A stretch of 40,811 nucleotides of DNA from Actinomycetota bacterium (GTDB taxonomy: Bacteria; Actinomycetota; Thermoleophilia; Gaiellales; Gaiellaceae): positions 1 to 40,811 of the forward strand of contig VAWW01000014.1 in NCBI GenBank assembly GCA_005884575.1, given 5' to 3'. This document shows positions 8,613 to 16,315 of the stretch, piece by piece. The position numbers and the translations under genes are program-made. Each line of letters begins with the position of its first letter. Within the stretch, counting starts at the first letter, position 1. The notes below the pieces were generated by a model. It saw nothing but the letters and a program-made list of their open reading frames with translations, was not told the DNA's origin and did no database searches.

Positions 8613-9211
8613 TGTACGACGCTCTCCGGAGCCGGTACACGTTCCCGTGCCCGACGCGCGGCGAGTCGAGCGTCGCGCTCTCGGCGTTCCGGCTCGTCGA
8701 GCGGCTGCCGGGCGCCGCGCATCCGGCGGTCTTCCGCGTCCGCTTCGCGTGCCCGTGCGGTGGGGAGCACGACGCCCTCGTCGGCCACGACGACCTCGAC
8801 TGGGCGCCGCTCGGGCTCGAGGCCGGCACGTTCCTGAACCTGATGACGTCGCGGGTCGAGCCGGTCGCCGCCGAGCTCGGCGATCTCGCCGCGAGCCGGA
8901 TCGGGGCGGGCGAGTGGCCGTGGAGCTTCTTCTGCTACCCGGAGGAGCGTCCGCGGCCGGTCTTCCCCTCGTTCTTCGCCCTGCTCGCGCCCGGCGGCGG
9001 CTCGCTCGGCCTCGCCGTCCGCTGCCCCGGCTGCCACAACCTCTCCGTGAACCTCGTCTCGCACAGCCACGTCGACGTGCCGTTTCACAACGACGCGGAG
9101 GTCGGGGTCGTCGGACACGTCTTCGCCGACGACGCCCTGCGGACGCTCGAGGAGTTCCGCGCGGAGCTCTATTCCGCGCATTTCGACGTCCGCAGGCTCT
9201 CGCTCGAATAG
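8612..9211 (+). CDS. Unknown 199-residue protein with cysteine pairs
   Basis: Not recognised. Soluble, with three cysteine clusters: FPCPTRGE near residue 13, CPCGGEHD near 49 and RCPGCHN near 138. The second and third could form a split zinc site (CxC plus CxxC). Aromatic stretches WPWSFFCYPEE and VFPSFFALL lie between. No signal peptide or membrane segment. It overlaps the preceding unknown by 1 nt. After its stop lies a 63-nt gap with an inverted repeat in front of the membrane protein gene. A zinc-binding or nucleic-acid-binding role is only a guess from the cysteines. Confidence 0.65.
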   Translation: MYDALRSRYTFPCPTRGESSVALSAFRLVERLPGAAHPAVFRVRFACPCGGEHDALVGHDDLDWAPLGLEAGTFLNLMTSRVEPVAAELGDLAASRIGAGEWPWSFFCYPEERPRPVFPSFFALLAPGGGSLGLAVRCPGCHNLSVNLVSHSHVDVPFHNDAEVGVVGHVFADDALRTLEEFRAELYSAHFDVRRLSLE

Positions 9212-9232
9212 CGCACCCTCAGACCCGGTCTA

Positions 9233-9262
9233 TCCGTTTAAAGAGCGACGCTTCCAAACGGA
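9233..9262. promoter_or_regulatory. Inverted repeat before the membrane protein gene
   Basis: TCCGTTT at 9233-9239 and AAACGGA at 9256-9262 form a perfect 7-bp inverted repeat with 16 nt between, 12 nt ahead of the ATG at 9275. It could be an operator or a 5' UTR stem; the ribosome-binding GAGGTG at 9265-9270 is just outside it. Confidence 0.35.
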
Positions 9263-9274
9263 ATGAGGTGACGT

Positions 9275-9958
9275 ATGCGCACGTACGACTTCAACCGCGG
9301 TCTCGTGACGGCGCTCGCAGCCGGCGTGGCCGGGTTCCTCGTCTGGGTGGCCACGGAGGTCGGCCAGCAGACGACGGGCCGGTTCTGGGCGTCGATGGGG
9401 ATCGTCGCGGGCGCGGGGTTCGTGCTCGCGCTCTCGCAGATCGTCGGCGGCTGGACGAAGTGGGGCTGGCCGCGGCTGTCGGTGGGCGTCTTCCTGCTCG
9501 GATTCCTGCCGGTGCTCGTCTGCACGGGCTGGATCCTGCTTGCGACGCAGCCGGGCAACGGCTGGCACGAGGGTCGCCTCGTCAGCTGGAGCCACTCGAT
9601 CGGCCTCTACGGGATCATCAAGGCGCTTGGCCTGTATCACGGCGTGCTCGCGCTCGGATTCGGGCTCGTGTTCGGGTACACGTTCGACACGTCCGGACCG
9701 GTGCGCGAGGAGATCGTCGCCGACCGGACCGTGACCGCGGCTCCGGCGCCGGCTCCCGCGATGGACCGGCGGGCGGCCGACGAGCCGGTGGCCGCTGAGC
9801 GTGAGGAGGTCGGGGCTCCGCGGCACGACGACGACCTCGTCGCCGTGCGCCGAGGCCCGACGCCGACGGCGAGCCGCGAGGTCGAGATCCGGGAGGGCGG
9901 CGAGCGGGTCGTCCCGACGCAGCGGGATCCGCGCGAGACCCCGTCGGGGATGGACTGA
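9275..9958 (+). CDS. Unknown four-helix membrane protein with charged tail
   Basis: 227 residues. Four hydrophobic segments are visible at about 9-30, 41-60, 70-92 and 110-130 (for example GLVTALAAGVAGFLVWVATEV and LSVGVFLLGFLPVLVCTGWIL). From about 145 to the end the chain is hydrophilic, rich in Ala, Pro, Arg, Glu and Asp, and probably cytoplasmic and disordered. GAGGTG before ATG at 9275 is a good ribosome-binding site. No catalytic motif is seen and no family is recognised. A GC-rich hairpin follows 15 nt after the stop, suggesting a monocistronic unit. Confidence 0.72.
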   Translation: MRTYDFNRGLVTALAAGVAGFLVWVATEVGQQTTGRFWASMGIVAGAGFVLALSQIVGGWTKWGWPRLSVGVFLLGFLPVLVCTGWILLATQPGNGWHEGRLVSWSHSIGLYGIIKALGLYHGVLALGFGLVFGYTFDTSGPVREEIVADRTVTAAPAPAPAMDRRAADEPVAAEREEVGAPRHDDDLVAVRRGPTPTASREVEIREGGERVVPTQRDPRETPSGMD

Positions 9959-9973
9959 CGCATCAGAGGGCAG

Positions 9974-10001
9974 CGGAGGCGTCGCGCGGCCGGCGCCTCC
10001 G
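9974..10001 (+). terminator. GC-rich hairpin after the membrane protein gene
   Basis: CGGAGGCG at 9974-9981 pairs perfectly with CGCCTCCG at 9994-10001 around a 12-nt loop, 15 nt after the stop at 9958. There is only a weak T-content tail (GTCCTTG), so it is a terminator-like hairpin rather than a classical one. Confidence 0.5.
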
Positions 10002-10062
10002 GTCCTTGATCCCTGGTTGGGGGCTCGGCCGGCCCGGGGCGGCCGCCGATGCTTTTCGCGGG

Positions 10063-10269
10063 ATGCACGTCACCGCCGCACCGGAGCCGGAGCGGGGGAG
10101 GGCCCACGCCCGCCTCCAGGCAGAAATCGACGCGCTCGGACGTCTCGATCCTGCGCGGCCCTCGGCCGCGGAGCGGCTGGACGCCGAGCTCGGCCCGGCG
10201 CTCGCCCGCACGCTCGTCTTCGCGCTCAGCGGCGGCGTCCGCCCGCGCTGCGCGGTCGAAGCGGCCTAG
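10063..10269 (+). CDS. Small unknown ORF (68 residues)
   Basis: Not recognised. ATG at 10063 follows a CGCGGG stretch; the frame is open further upstream to 10006 without another good start. The peptide is charged, Ala/Arg-rich and helical (HARLQAEIDALGRL, AERLDAELGPALARTLVFAL), with one Cys near the end. It stops 7 nt before the end of the minus-strand membrane peptide gene. Codon-position GC is consistent with coding, but the size and lack of family support keep this tentative. Confidence 0.4.
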   Translation: MHVTAAPEPERGRAHARLQAEIDALGRLDPARPSAAERLDAELGPALARTLVFALSGGVRPRCAVEAA

Positions 10270-10276
10270 CTCCTAC

Positions 10277-10474
10277 CTACTCCTCGACGGGCAGGTCCTG
10301 CCCGTAGAGGCGGATGTAGAGGAAGATGAAGAAGCCGGCGACGGCCGAGATGATGAATGCCGTCGGCTTCGAGATGCCGATCGCGAGCATCCCGAAGAAC
10401 ATGTAGAGGGCGAGCACGAGCGCCCAGAGGAACGCGGTGACGCCGGGAGCGAAGGCCGGGAGTCGCAGGTGCAC
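10277..10474 (-). CDS. Small two-helix membrane protein
   Basis: 65 residues with two hydrophobic helices, about 8-30 (APGVTAFLWALVLALYMFFG) and 35-55 (KPTAFIISAVAGFFIFLYIR), a short basic link between them and an acidic tail (DLPVEE). The ATG at 10474 is the only sensible start. No family recognised; such small paired-helix proteins are common in actinobacteria. On the minus strand its upstream region is the repeat-bearing non-coding stretch at 10.5-11.0 kb. Confidence 0.6.
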   Translation of the reverse strand: MHLRLPAFAPGVTAFLWALVLALYMFFGMLAIGISKPTAFIISAVAGFFIFLYIRLYGQDLPVEE

Positions 10475-10495
10475 GGCGACGATCCTAACGGGACC

Positions 10496-10726
10496 AAAAA
10501 TTCACCGAGCCGGTGGCGCTTTCGTCCACCGAACCGACTGACTTTCCGCTCGGGCCTTGCGGCCTCTACGTACTGCCTTCCGGTTCGGCTTCGACCTACT
10601 TGCGCCCCGTGCTCGGTGCACACGGGAAGCTACGGCTTCGCCGAACGCCGATCAAGAGACCGAAAACGAAAAACGCGCAATTTGCGGAAAATCGTTTAGC
10701 GGATAGTTCGGCGGCCATTCCTGCAG
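10496..10726. repeat. Long direct repeat, copy 1
   Basis: First of two related copies 285-288 bp apart. It opens with an A-run and CCGAG, contains a hairpin CGGTGG / CCACCG with loop CGCTTTCGT, the GGCC-TTGC-GGCC hairpin, and a block at 10540-10600 that is identical over 61 nt to copy 2. It ends with the AATTTGCGGAAA segment and a diverged tail. Both copies carry many stops or low-complexity reading in all frames, so it is treated as non-coding. Confidence 0.8.
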
Positions 10727-10749
10727 CGTCCTATGGCCAAACATGGCCC

Positions 10750-10769
10750 GGCCGGACTCCTGTCCGGCC
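10750..10769. terminator. Perfect 8-bp hairpin between the repeat copies
   Basis: GGCCGGAC (10750-10757), loop TCCT, GTCCGGCC (10762-10769). There is no T-run directly after it on either strand; on the plus strand an A-rich stretch follows. It may be a terminator, an RNA stem of the repeat system or a protein site. Confidence 0.45.
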
Positions 10770-10780
10770 TGACCACACTT

Positions 10781-11015
10781 AAAAAGAATTCGCCGAGTCG
10801 GTTGCGCTTTCGTCCACCGCTCCGATCGACTTTCCGCTCGGGCCTTGCGGCCTCTACGTACTGCCTTCCGGTTCGGCTTCGACCTACTCGCGCTCCGTGC
10901 TCGGCGCAAGAGCGAATCTACGAGTCCCGTATGGACAGTGCAAGACGGCGCAGACGCGAAAATGACGCAATTTGCGGAAATTCAATTATCAACATTTCCA
11001 CAGCCATTTCTGCAA
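10781..11015. repeat. Long direct repeat, copy 2
   Basis: Second copy; the 61-nt identical block is 10828-10888, and the shared GCGCTTTCGTCCACCG and CAATTTGCGGAAA segments flank it in the same order as in copy 1. The CCGAG...CTCGG outer stem is kept, while the CGGTGG/CCACCG stem has one mismatch here. The tail has drifted to an AT-rich sequence that contains DnaA-box-like sites. The 557-bp gap 10475-11031 holds only these two copies, the hairpin between them and the boxes. Confidence 0.8.
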
Positions 11016-11026
11016 TCTGTGGATAA
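10986..11026. promoter_or_regulatory. Cluster of three DnaA-box-like sites
   Basis: TTATCAACA at 10986-10994 (one mismatch), ATTTCCACA at 10994-11002 (one mismatch to TTWTNCACA) and, on the minus strand, a perfect TTATCCACA at 11018-11026 lie within 41 bp. The surroundings are unusually AT-rich for this genome. No dnaA, dnaN or recF is in the window, so an origin, a DnaA-titrating site or chance all remain possible. Confidence 0.5.
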
Positions 11027-11031
11027 GCATT

Positions 11032-12291
11032 TCAGCCGTCGAAGCGGACGAGCGCGCCGAGCGGCAAGCCGCTGAGCACGTCGCGGTACACCGCGCGGTA
11101 CAGGACAGCTCCGGTGTCGGAGGCGGCGGCCGAGAAGCTGCCGTCGGTGCCGAGGGGCACCGTCTCGAGGAGCTCGTCGCCGCGGTAGAGCTCGACGCTG
11201 CCGCCGCTCGCGCCGCGGACGCTGCCGGTGAGCATGGCAGACGTGGCCTGAAGCTCGACGCGGACCGGGGGGAGGGATGACGTCCGGTACCACTCGAGCC
11301 CGCCGGCGGCGCGGAGCAGGAACTGGCGCGCGCCGCCCGGCTCGATCGCGTAGCCGACGAGCTTGCCGCCGAGCTCGAGCGTGATGCCGGCGGCGTCGAC
11401 GACGAGGCCCGCGTAGGCGACGTCGCCGAGCTCCACGTAGTCGTTCGCCGCGACCTCGGGACCAGTGGGCCCGAGTGCGAGCGCGACGACGAACGCGTGC
11501 CGGTGGAGCACCGCAGTCCGCTCGCCGTCGGCGTGCAATGTCAGCAGCACCTGGCTTTGGCCGAACTGCGGGAAGAGCTCCGTCCACGCCGAGTAGGGTC
11601 CCGCGGCGCCGACCGGACCGGCCGGCGTGCCGAGCGAGTTCGCATAGAGCACCTGGCCCTCCCAGGTGCGCCCCTTCGGCGCCCATTCGATCGCCGAGCG
11701 CGCGCCGGTCGCGACGACGCGGATGCCGCCGCCCGGCAGGACGACCGGCGAGGCCGACGGGACCGTGTCGCTCTGCGGGAAGCCGGCCTTCGTGACGGCG
11801 CGCGTGACGAAGCGGCCGCGCGCGTCCGGCCGGACGAGCCGCAGGAACGTTTTCCCGTCGGCCAGCCGCAACGCGTAGGCGACGACCGGCCGGGCGTGCG
11901 CGTCGAGCGTGAGGCCGGCGAGCCCGAGCGACGCGCCGCGGGGCACGCTGCGGACGAGCAGGTGCGCACGCCAGCCCGCGGCGGCGCGCTCTTCGAGCGC
12001 GAGCCAGCCGCCGTTCGCGTGCTGGACGAGCACGAACGCCCCCGCGGCTCGGTCGACGATCAGCTCGGGGCCCGGCAGCGCCGCCGCCGGCTCGGCCGTC
12101 CACTCGCCGTCCGGGCCGCGCGCCCCGACGAGGAGGCGGCCGCCGCTCGCGAACGCGACGCGCGGGGTCCCGTCCGCCGCGAGCCCGAGCACGGCGTCCG
12201 TTGCAGCCGCGGATCCCGGCACCGGCTCCGCCCGCGCTGCTGCGGGGAGGAGCACTGCCGCGAGGAGAATGCCCGCGACCACACGCTTCAC
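11032..12291 (-). CDS. Secreted protein of unknown function (419 residues)
   Basis: GTG start at 12291 gives a clear signal peptide (MKRVVAGILLAAVLLPAAARA). The mature chain is rich in beta-type repeating phrases such as GTPRVAFASGGRLLVG, ARPVVAYALRLADGKTFLRL and GGIRVVATGARS, suggesting a beta-propeller-like middle (about 30-330) and an Ig-like end (about 340-419, RVELQATSAMLTGSVRGASG). No cysteines, anchor motif or catalytic signature. TAGCGT lies 7 nt before the GTG and there is no ribosome-binding site, hinting at a leaderless message. It ends only 6 bp from the DnaA-box cluster. Extracellular location is well supported; function is unknown. Confidence 0.75.
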   Translation of the reverse strand: MKRVVAGILLAAVLLPAAARAEPVPGSAAATDAVLGLAADGTPRVAFASGGRLLVGARGPDGEWTAEPAAALPGPELIVDRAAGAFVLVQHANGGWLALEERAAAGWRAHLLVRSVPRGASLGLAGLTLDAHARPVVAYALRLADGKTFLRLVRPDARGRFVTRAVTKAGFPQSDTVPSASPVVLPGGGIRVVATGARSAIEWAPKGRTWEGQVLYANSLGTPAGPVGAAGPYSAWTELFPQFGQSQVLLTLHADGERTAVLHRHAFVVALALGPTGPEVAANDYVELGDVAYAGLVVDAAGITLELGGKLVGYAIEPGGARQFLLRAAGGLEWYRTSSLPPVRVELQATSAMLTGSVRGASGGSVELYRGDELLETVPLGTDGSFSAAASDTGAVLYRAVYRDVLSGLPLGALVRFDG

Positions 12292-12298
12292 ACCGCGG

Positions 12299-12304
12299 AC
12301 GCTA
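12299..12304 (-). promoter_or_regulatory. -10-like hexamer for the secreted protein gene
   Basis: On the minus strand TAGCGT (TANNNT) ends 7 nt before the GTG at 12291; no Shine-Dalgarno is present. No convincing -35 is seen. Confidence 0.35.
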
Positions 12305-12354
12305 CTGCTTCCGGCTTGACATAACGCCTGTTACCGTGCGGGCTCGGGCGACGC

Positions 12355-12550
12355 GGGAAGACCCGTTTGGGTCACGCCAGCAGCCCGTGCATGGTCTAGC
12401 TTCCCGACCGGAGCACGCGTACTGGACCTCGGGCCGCAGGGGGTCTGGTGCTCGCAGGCGACGGGGCTTCGGGCCGCAGGGAGTCCCGCCGAACTCGAGA
12501 GCGCGTGCTCCGCTCCGGCGGCGGCCCCGGTCTGCGTGCCCGGGGCCGTC
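12355..12550 (+). ncRNA. Candidate structured RNA / 5' leader upstream of the sigma factor gene
   Basis: Nested perfect stems: GGGAAG (12355-12360) with CTTCCC (12400-12405), enclosing GACCC-GTTT-GGGTC (12360-12373); then GGAGCACGCG (12410-12419) with CGCGTGCTCC (12502-12511), a 10-bp stem closing a three-way junction. The junction holds two hairpins with the identical 13-nt loop TCGGGCCGCAGGG (12429-12441 and 12469-12481) on stems of different sequence (GGACC/GGTCT and CGGGGCT/AGTCCCG). A further 9-bp hairpin follows, CGGCCCCGG (12522-12530) and CCGGGGCCG (12540-12548). A TTGACA at 12316-12321 could be a -35, but no good -10 follows. It does not match any riboswitch class I know. The 372-bp gap 12292-12663 holds this element and little else. 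Confidence 0.6.
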
Positions 12551-12592
12551 GTCTTCTCGTGAGCAAAGCTGCAGCCACGCCGGACCGCGGGA

Positions 12593-12609
12593 CCTTGCTT
12601 TCCACAAGG
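12593..12609 (+). other. Small hairpin in the sigma factor leader
   Basis: CCTTG (12593-12597), loop CTTTCCA, CAAGG (12605-12609). It lies between the structured element and the ribosome-binding AGGA (12651-12654) of the sigma gene; possibly part of its 5' UTR. Confidence 0.35.
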
Positions 12610-12663
12610 CGCGCGTGTTTGGGTCTGCCGGGCGCGCGGAACAGCCGCTCAGGACGCCAGCCG

Positions 12664-13716
<1,053 letters not shown>

Positions 13717-13719
13717 CGC

Positions 13720-13737
13720 GGGAAACCTAGGTTTCCC
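13720..13737. terminator. Perfect palindrome after the sigma factor gene
   Basis: GGGAAACCTAGGTTTCCC is a perfect 18-bp palindrome 3 nt after the stop at 13716. No T-run follows. It is probably the 3' hairpin of the sigma gene or a protein-binding palindrome. Confidence 0.55.
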
Positions 13738-13749
13738 ACGGGCCCTTCC

Positions 13750-13830
13750 TGCGCGTGGCGCTTGCTTGTTGAGGCTCCGGCGCGAGCGCGGTCGCGCCTC
13801 CGCCGGCGACTCGTTGCGCGTGGCGCTTGC
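13750..13830. repeat. Pair of 16-bp direct repeats with a hairpin between
   Basis: TGCGCGTGGCGCTTGC occurs at 13750-13765 and 13815-13830, exactly 65 bp apart. Between them GGCGCGA (13779-13785) pairs with TCGCGCC (13792-13798). No coding signal covers it. Confidence 0.6.
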
Positions 13831-13859
13831 CGAGGGTCGCGCGTCTGCGCTGCGCGCCC

Positions 13860-13879
13860 GCGGATGCTGACGCATCCGC
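13860..13879. terminator. Perfect 8-bp hairpin
   Basis: GCGGATGC (13860-13867), loop TGAC, GCATCCGC (13872-13879). It is one of four perfect hairpins packed between the sigma gene and the frameshifted gene. Confidence 0.45.
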
Positions 13880-13895
13880 CGGCGCGTGAGTTCGC

Positions 13896-13934
13896 GGCCA
13901 GGAGCTAAAGCGCTGCGCGCTTTAGCCGTGGCCG
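13896..13934. terminator. Long two-part hairpin, likely bidirectional terminator
   Basis: GCTAAAGCGC (13904-13913), loop TGC, GCGCTTTAGC (13917-13926) is a perfect 10-bp stem, extended outside by CGGCCA (13896-13901) with TGGCCG (13929-13934). It lies between convergent transcription units, which suits a bidirectional terminator, though no T-run is present. Confidence 0.55.
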
Positions 13935-13993
13935 AAGAGCATGTGGGTCGTGAGCGGGTGGGGAAGGTGAACAATCCTCCCCCACGTCGTTCG

Positions 13994-14267
13994 TCAGGCC
14001 GCCAGCTCGTGCTGCATGGTTGCCGCACGCGCGCCGCCGCGGGCGATTTGTAGGCGCTTCCACGACGCGCTCGAAGCTTCTCGCATCGAGCCGGCGTGTC
14101 AGCTCGCAGAGGCCGGCGCTCTTCTCGGCATGCCAGAGCTCGTGCGCGACGCGGACGAGCACCTGCTCGCCGCCGGACATCGTCTCGGCCTCGGCCCGCA
14201 GGCCGGCCCAGTCGATCTCGTCGCGGCCGACGTACGGCTCGGCGCGCCGCCACACGCACGCCTCCAC
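13994..14267 (-). pseudogene. Frameshifted small gene (or sequence error)
   Basis: Reading minus from a GTG at 14267 (or 14255) gives WRRAEPYVGRDEIDWAGL, MSGGEQVLVRVAHELWHAE, then RLDARSFERVVEA, a coherent amphipathic protein of unknown function. After VVEA the frame turns to Pro/Arg-rich nonsense and runs to 13905. Removing one G of the plus-strand GG at 14053-14054 restores VVEALQIARGGARAATMQ and a TGA at 13994-13996, giving about 90 residues. Thus the gene has a one-base insertion, either a real frameshift or a sequencing error. It follows the downstream sigma factor gene in the same direction with a 113-nt gap. Family not recognised; the helical SGGEQVLVRVAHELW segment looks conserved-protein-like. 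Confidence 0.6.
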
Positions 14268-14380
14268 CGGCGGCCGCGTCCAGAACAGCCGCGTCCGGCT
14301 GTCACGTTTCGGTGCGTCTCGCCGTGTCCGCAACGGCCCCGTCCGGTGCCATGCACCGGGCTTGGCCGTTGGAGCCGTGG

Positions 14381-15478
14381 CTAGGCGTGGAGGTAGAGCT
14401 CGAGATCCGGAGCCGCTGCGCGGAGCTCGCGCAACGCGCGCGACTCGAGCTGGCGCACGCGCTCGCGCGTGATGCCGAGACCGGCGCCGACCTCTTCGAG
14501 GGTCTGCGGCGTCTCGCCGTCGAGGCCGAAGCGGAGTGCGAGCACGCGGCGCATCCGCGGGTTCAGCCGAGTCAGCGCCCTCGCAAGCTCGCGCGAGCGG
14601 AGCCGCCGTGCGGTGACGTCGTCCGGCTGGTCCGAATGCAGGTCCTCGATCAGGTCGCCGTAGAGGCTCTCGCCGTCGCCGACGGGCGTCTCGAGGCTGA
14701 TCGGATCCTCGACGAGGTCGAGCAGCTCCTGGACGCGCTTCTCGCTGTTGCCGCTTTCCTTCGCGAGCTCGGCGAGTGTCGGCTCGCGGTTGGACTTCTG
14801 CGCCAGCTGCCGGCGCGCGCGCATCAGGCGGCGCACCTGCTCGGCGACGTGGACGGGCAGCCGGATCGTCCGGCCCTGGTCGGCGAGCGCGCGGGTGATC
14901 GACTGGCGGATCCACCACGTCGCGTAGGTCGAGAGCTTGTAGCCCATCCGGTAGTCGAACTTCTCGACCGCGCGGATCAGGCCGAGGTTGCCCTCCTGGA
15001 TCAGGTCGAGGAGCGGCACGCCCGTCTTCGTGTAGTTGCGCGTGATCGACATCACGAGGCGGAGGTTCGCCTGGATCAGCTCGCGCTTCGCCTGCTCGTC
15101 GCCCGCGTCCTTGCGGCGCGCGAGTTCGCGCTCCTGCTCGCGCGTCAGCAGCGGGCCGTCGCCGATCTGGCGGACGTACAACTTCAGGGGATCCTGCGTC
15201 TGAGCCGGCGCGTCGAGCGGCTCGGCCTCGGCGTCGGGATGCGCCTCGGCGTCCTGCTCGTCGTCGTCCGGCTCCTCGACGTCCTCGGGCTCGAGTCCCG
15301 GGAGCAGCTCCAGGTGCGGCTCGGACTGCTCCGGTACTTCCGGGTCAAGGACAGGCTCGGGGAGCGGCCGCTGCTCCATCGTGCCGGATGTATCGGCGTT
15401 CCCGACCGATGCCTTGAGGACCGCTTGGTGCGCTAACTTTGTCCATAGGAGAGTCGTCTGCGGAAGAGAAGGGGTCAT
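14381..15478 (-). CDS. RNA polymerase primary-type sigma factor, acidic N-terminus
   Basis: 365 residues. The first about 100 are acidic and low-complexity ([20 protein letters not shown]) in place of a clear region 1.1. From about 105: region 1.2 [17 protein letters not shown], region 2 [38 protein letters not shown] and [13 protein letters not shown], region 3 near 215-275, region 4.2 [20 protein letters not shown]. It is a second RpoD/HrdB-like factor beside the one at 12664. The ATG at 15478 has AGGA 7 nt upstream; an internal ATG at 15379 is possible but has no ribosome-binding site. It starts 36 bp from the divergent amidotransferase gene, so the two share a promoter region. Confidence 0.93.
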   Translation of the reverse strand: MTPSLPQTTLLWTKLAHQAVLKASVGNADTSGTMEQRPLPEPVLDPEVPEQSEPHLELLPGLEPEDVEEPDDDEQDAEAHPDAEAEPLDAPAQTQDPLKLYVRQIGDGPLLTREQERELARRKDAGDEQAKRELIQANLRLVMSITRNYTKTGVPLLDLIQEGNLGLIRAVEKFDYRMGYKLSTYATWWIRQSITRALADQGRTIRLPVHVAEQVRRLMRARRQLAQKSNREPTLAELAKESGNSEKRVQELLDLVEDPISLETPVGDGESLYGDLIEDLHSDQPDDVTARRLRSRELARALTRLNPRMRRVLALRFGLDGETPQTLEEVGAGLGITRERVRQLESRALRELRAAAPDLELYLHA

Positions 15479-15514
15479 GGCGCCGTCCTGAGCGCCGATA
15501 GGACTTCTAGGCAT

Positions 15515-16315
15515 ATGTGCGGAATCGCTGGATACAGCCTCGGTAGGGGCAGCGCTGTCGATCGGACTCTTGCCGCCCAGGCGCTCCTGGCCGGAATCGC
15601 CGAGCGGGGCGCCGACGCCGTCGGCTACGCCCACCGAGCCGGCGGCGAGGCCGTCACCATCGTCAAGCAGCGCTCCGGTGCGAGCCAGCTGCTCGAGCAG
15701 ATCGCCGTCCCGGCAGATACGCGCCAGGCCCTCCTGCACGTGCGGGACTACACGAAGGGCCACCCGAGCATCGAGGCCAACAACCACCCGATTCGCCACG
15801 GCGCCGTCGTCGGCGTCCACAACGGCATCATCGTCAACGACGACGCGCTCTTCGCCCACCACGGGATCGAGCGCGCCGAGCCGGGGATGACGGTCGACTC
15901 CGAGGTCATCTTCGCCCTCGCCGAGCGCTCCCGCGGCCGCACGGCGAAGGCGCTCGAGCAGCTCGAGGGCGCGATGGCGACGGCGTGGCTCGACGAGGAG
16001 CGGCCGGAGCTGATCCTCGCCCGCGGCGTCGGCCGGCCGCTTTGGACCGGCCGCAGCCGCGACGAGCTCTTCTTCGCGTCGACGAAGGCTGCGCTCGAGC
16101 TCGCCGAGGAGACGCTGGGCTTGAAGCTCCGGAAGAAGGAGCTCGGCGTCGGAACGCTGCTCGCGGTGCTGGACAGCGCGATCGTCGGCGACGAACGCTT
16201 CCGCCCGGATCTCTCGTTCGACGAGGGCGTGAAGCTGCCCTCGGTGCGCGCTCCGGGAGAGCGCGAATCGTGTCTCGCGGCGCTCGCCGCGCTCGCCGCG
16301 CTCGCCGCAGCCTAG
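15515..16315 (+). CDS. Stand-alone class II glutamine amidotransferase domain protein
   Basis: 266 residues with the Ntn-hydrolase glutaminase fold of GlmS/PurF type. The nucleophile is Cys2 after removal of Met ([10 protein letters not shown]); [41 protein letters not shown] and [11 protein letters not shown] match the GATase_6/7 loops. The following isomerase or synthetase domain of GlmS or asparagine synthetase is absent; about 240 residues are glutaminase and the end is an Ala-rich tail. It may feed ammonia to a separate partner or be a hydrolase with another substrate. Divergent from the sigma gene; its stop overlaps the convergent repeat protein by 4 nt. Confidence 0.82.
   Translation: MCGIAGYSLGRGSAVDRTLAAQALLAGIAERGADAVGYAHRAGGEAVTIVKQRSGASQLLEQIAVPADTRQALLHVRDYTKGHPSIEANNHPIRHGAVVGVHNGIIVNDDALFAHHGIERAEPGMTVDSEVIFALAERSRGRTAKALEQLEGAMATAWLDEERPELILARGVGRPLWTGRSRDELFFASTKAALELAEETLGLKLRKKELGVGTLLAVLDSAIVGDERFRPDLSFDEGVKLPSVRAPGERESCLAALAALAALAAA

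Noticed and set aside
10513-11026. Plus-strand frames reading FRSGLAASTYCLPVRLRP in both repeat copies
   Set aside because: The peptide similarity is a by-product of the DNA repeat; the frames lack start signals and diverge into nonsense.
10986-11026. Confident call of oriC
   Set aside because: No dnaA, dnaN, recF or gyr genes are near and only one box is perfect.
12316-12344. Sigma-70 promoter from TTGACA upstream of the structured RNA
   Set aside because: No acceptable -10 occurs at 16-19 nt; kept only as a possible -35 within the RNA entry.
12355-12550. Identification of the element as 6S RNA, tmRNA, SRP RNA or a c-di-AMP/c-di-GMP riboswitch
   Set aside because: The three-way junction with twin hairpins and the absence of their conserved core sequences do not fit any of these.
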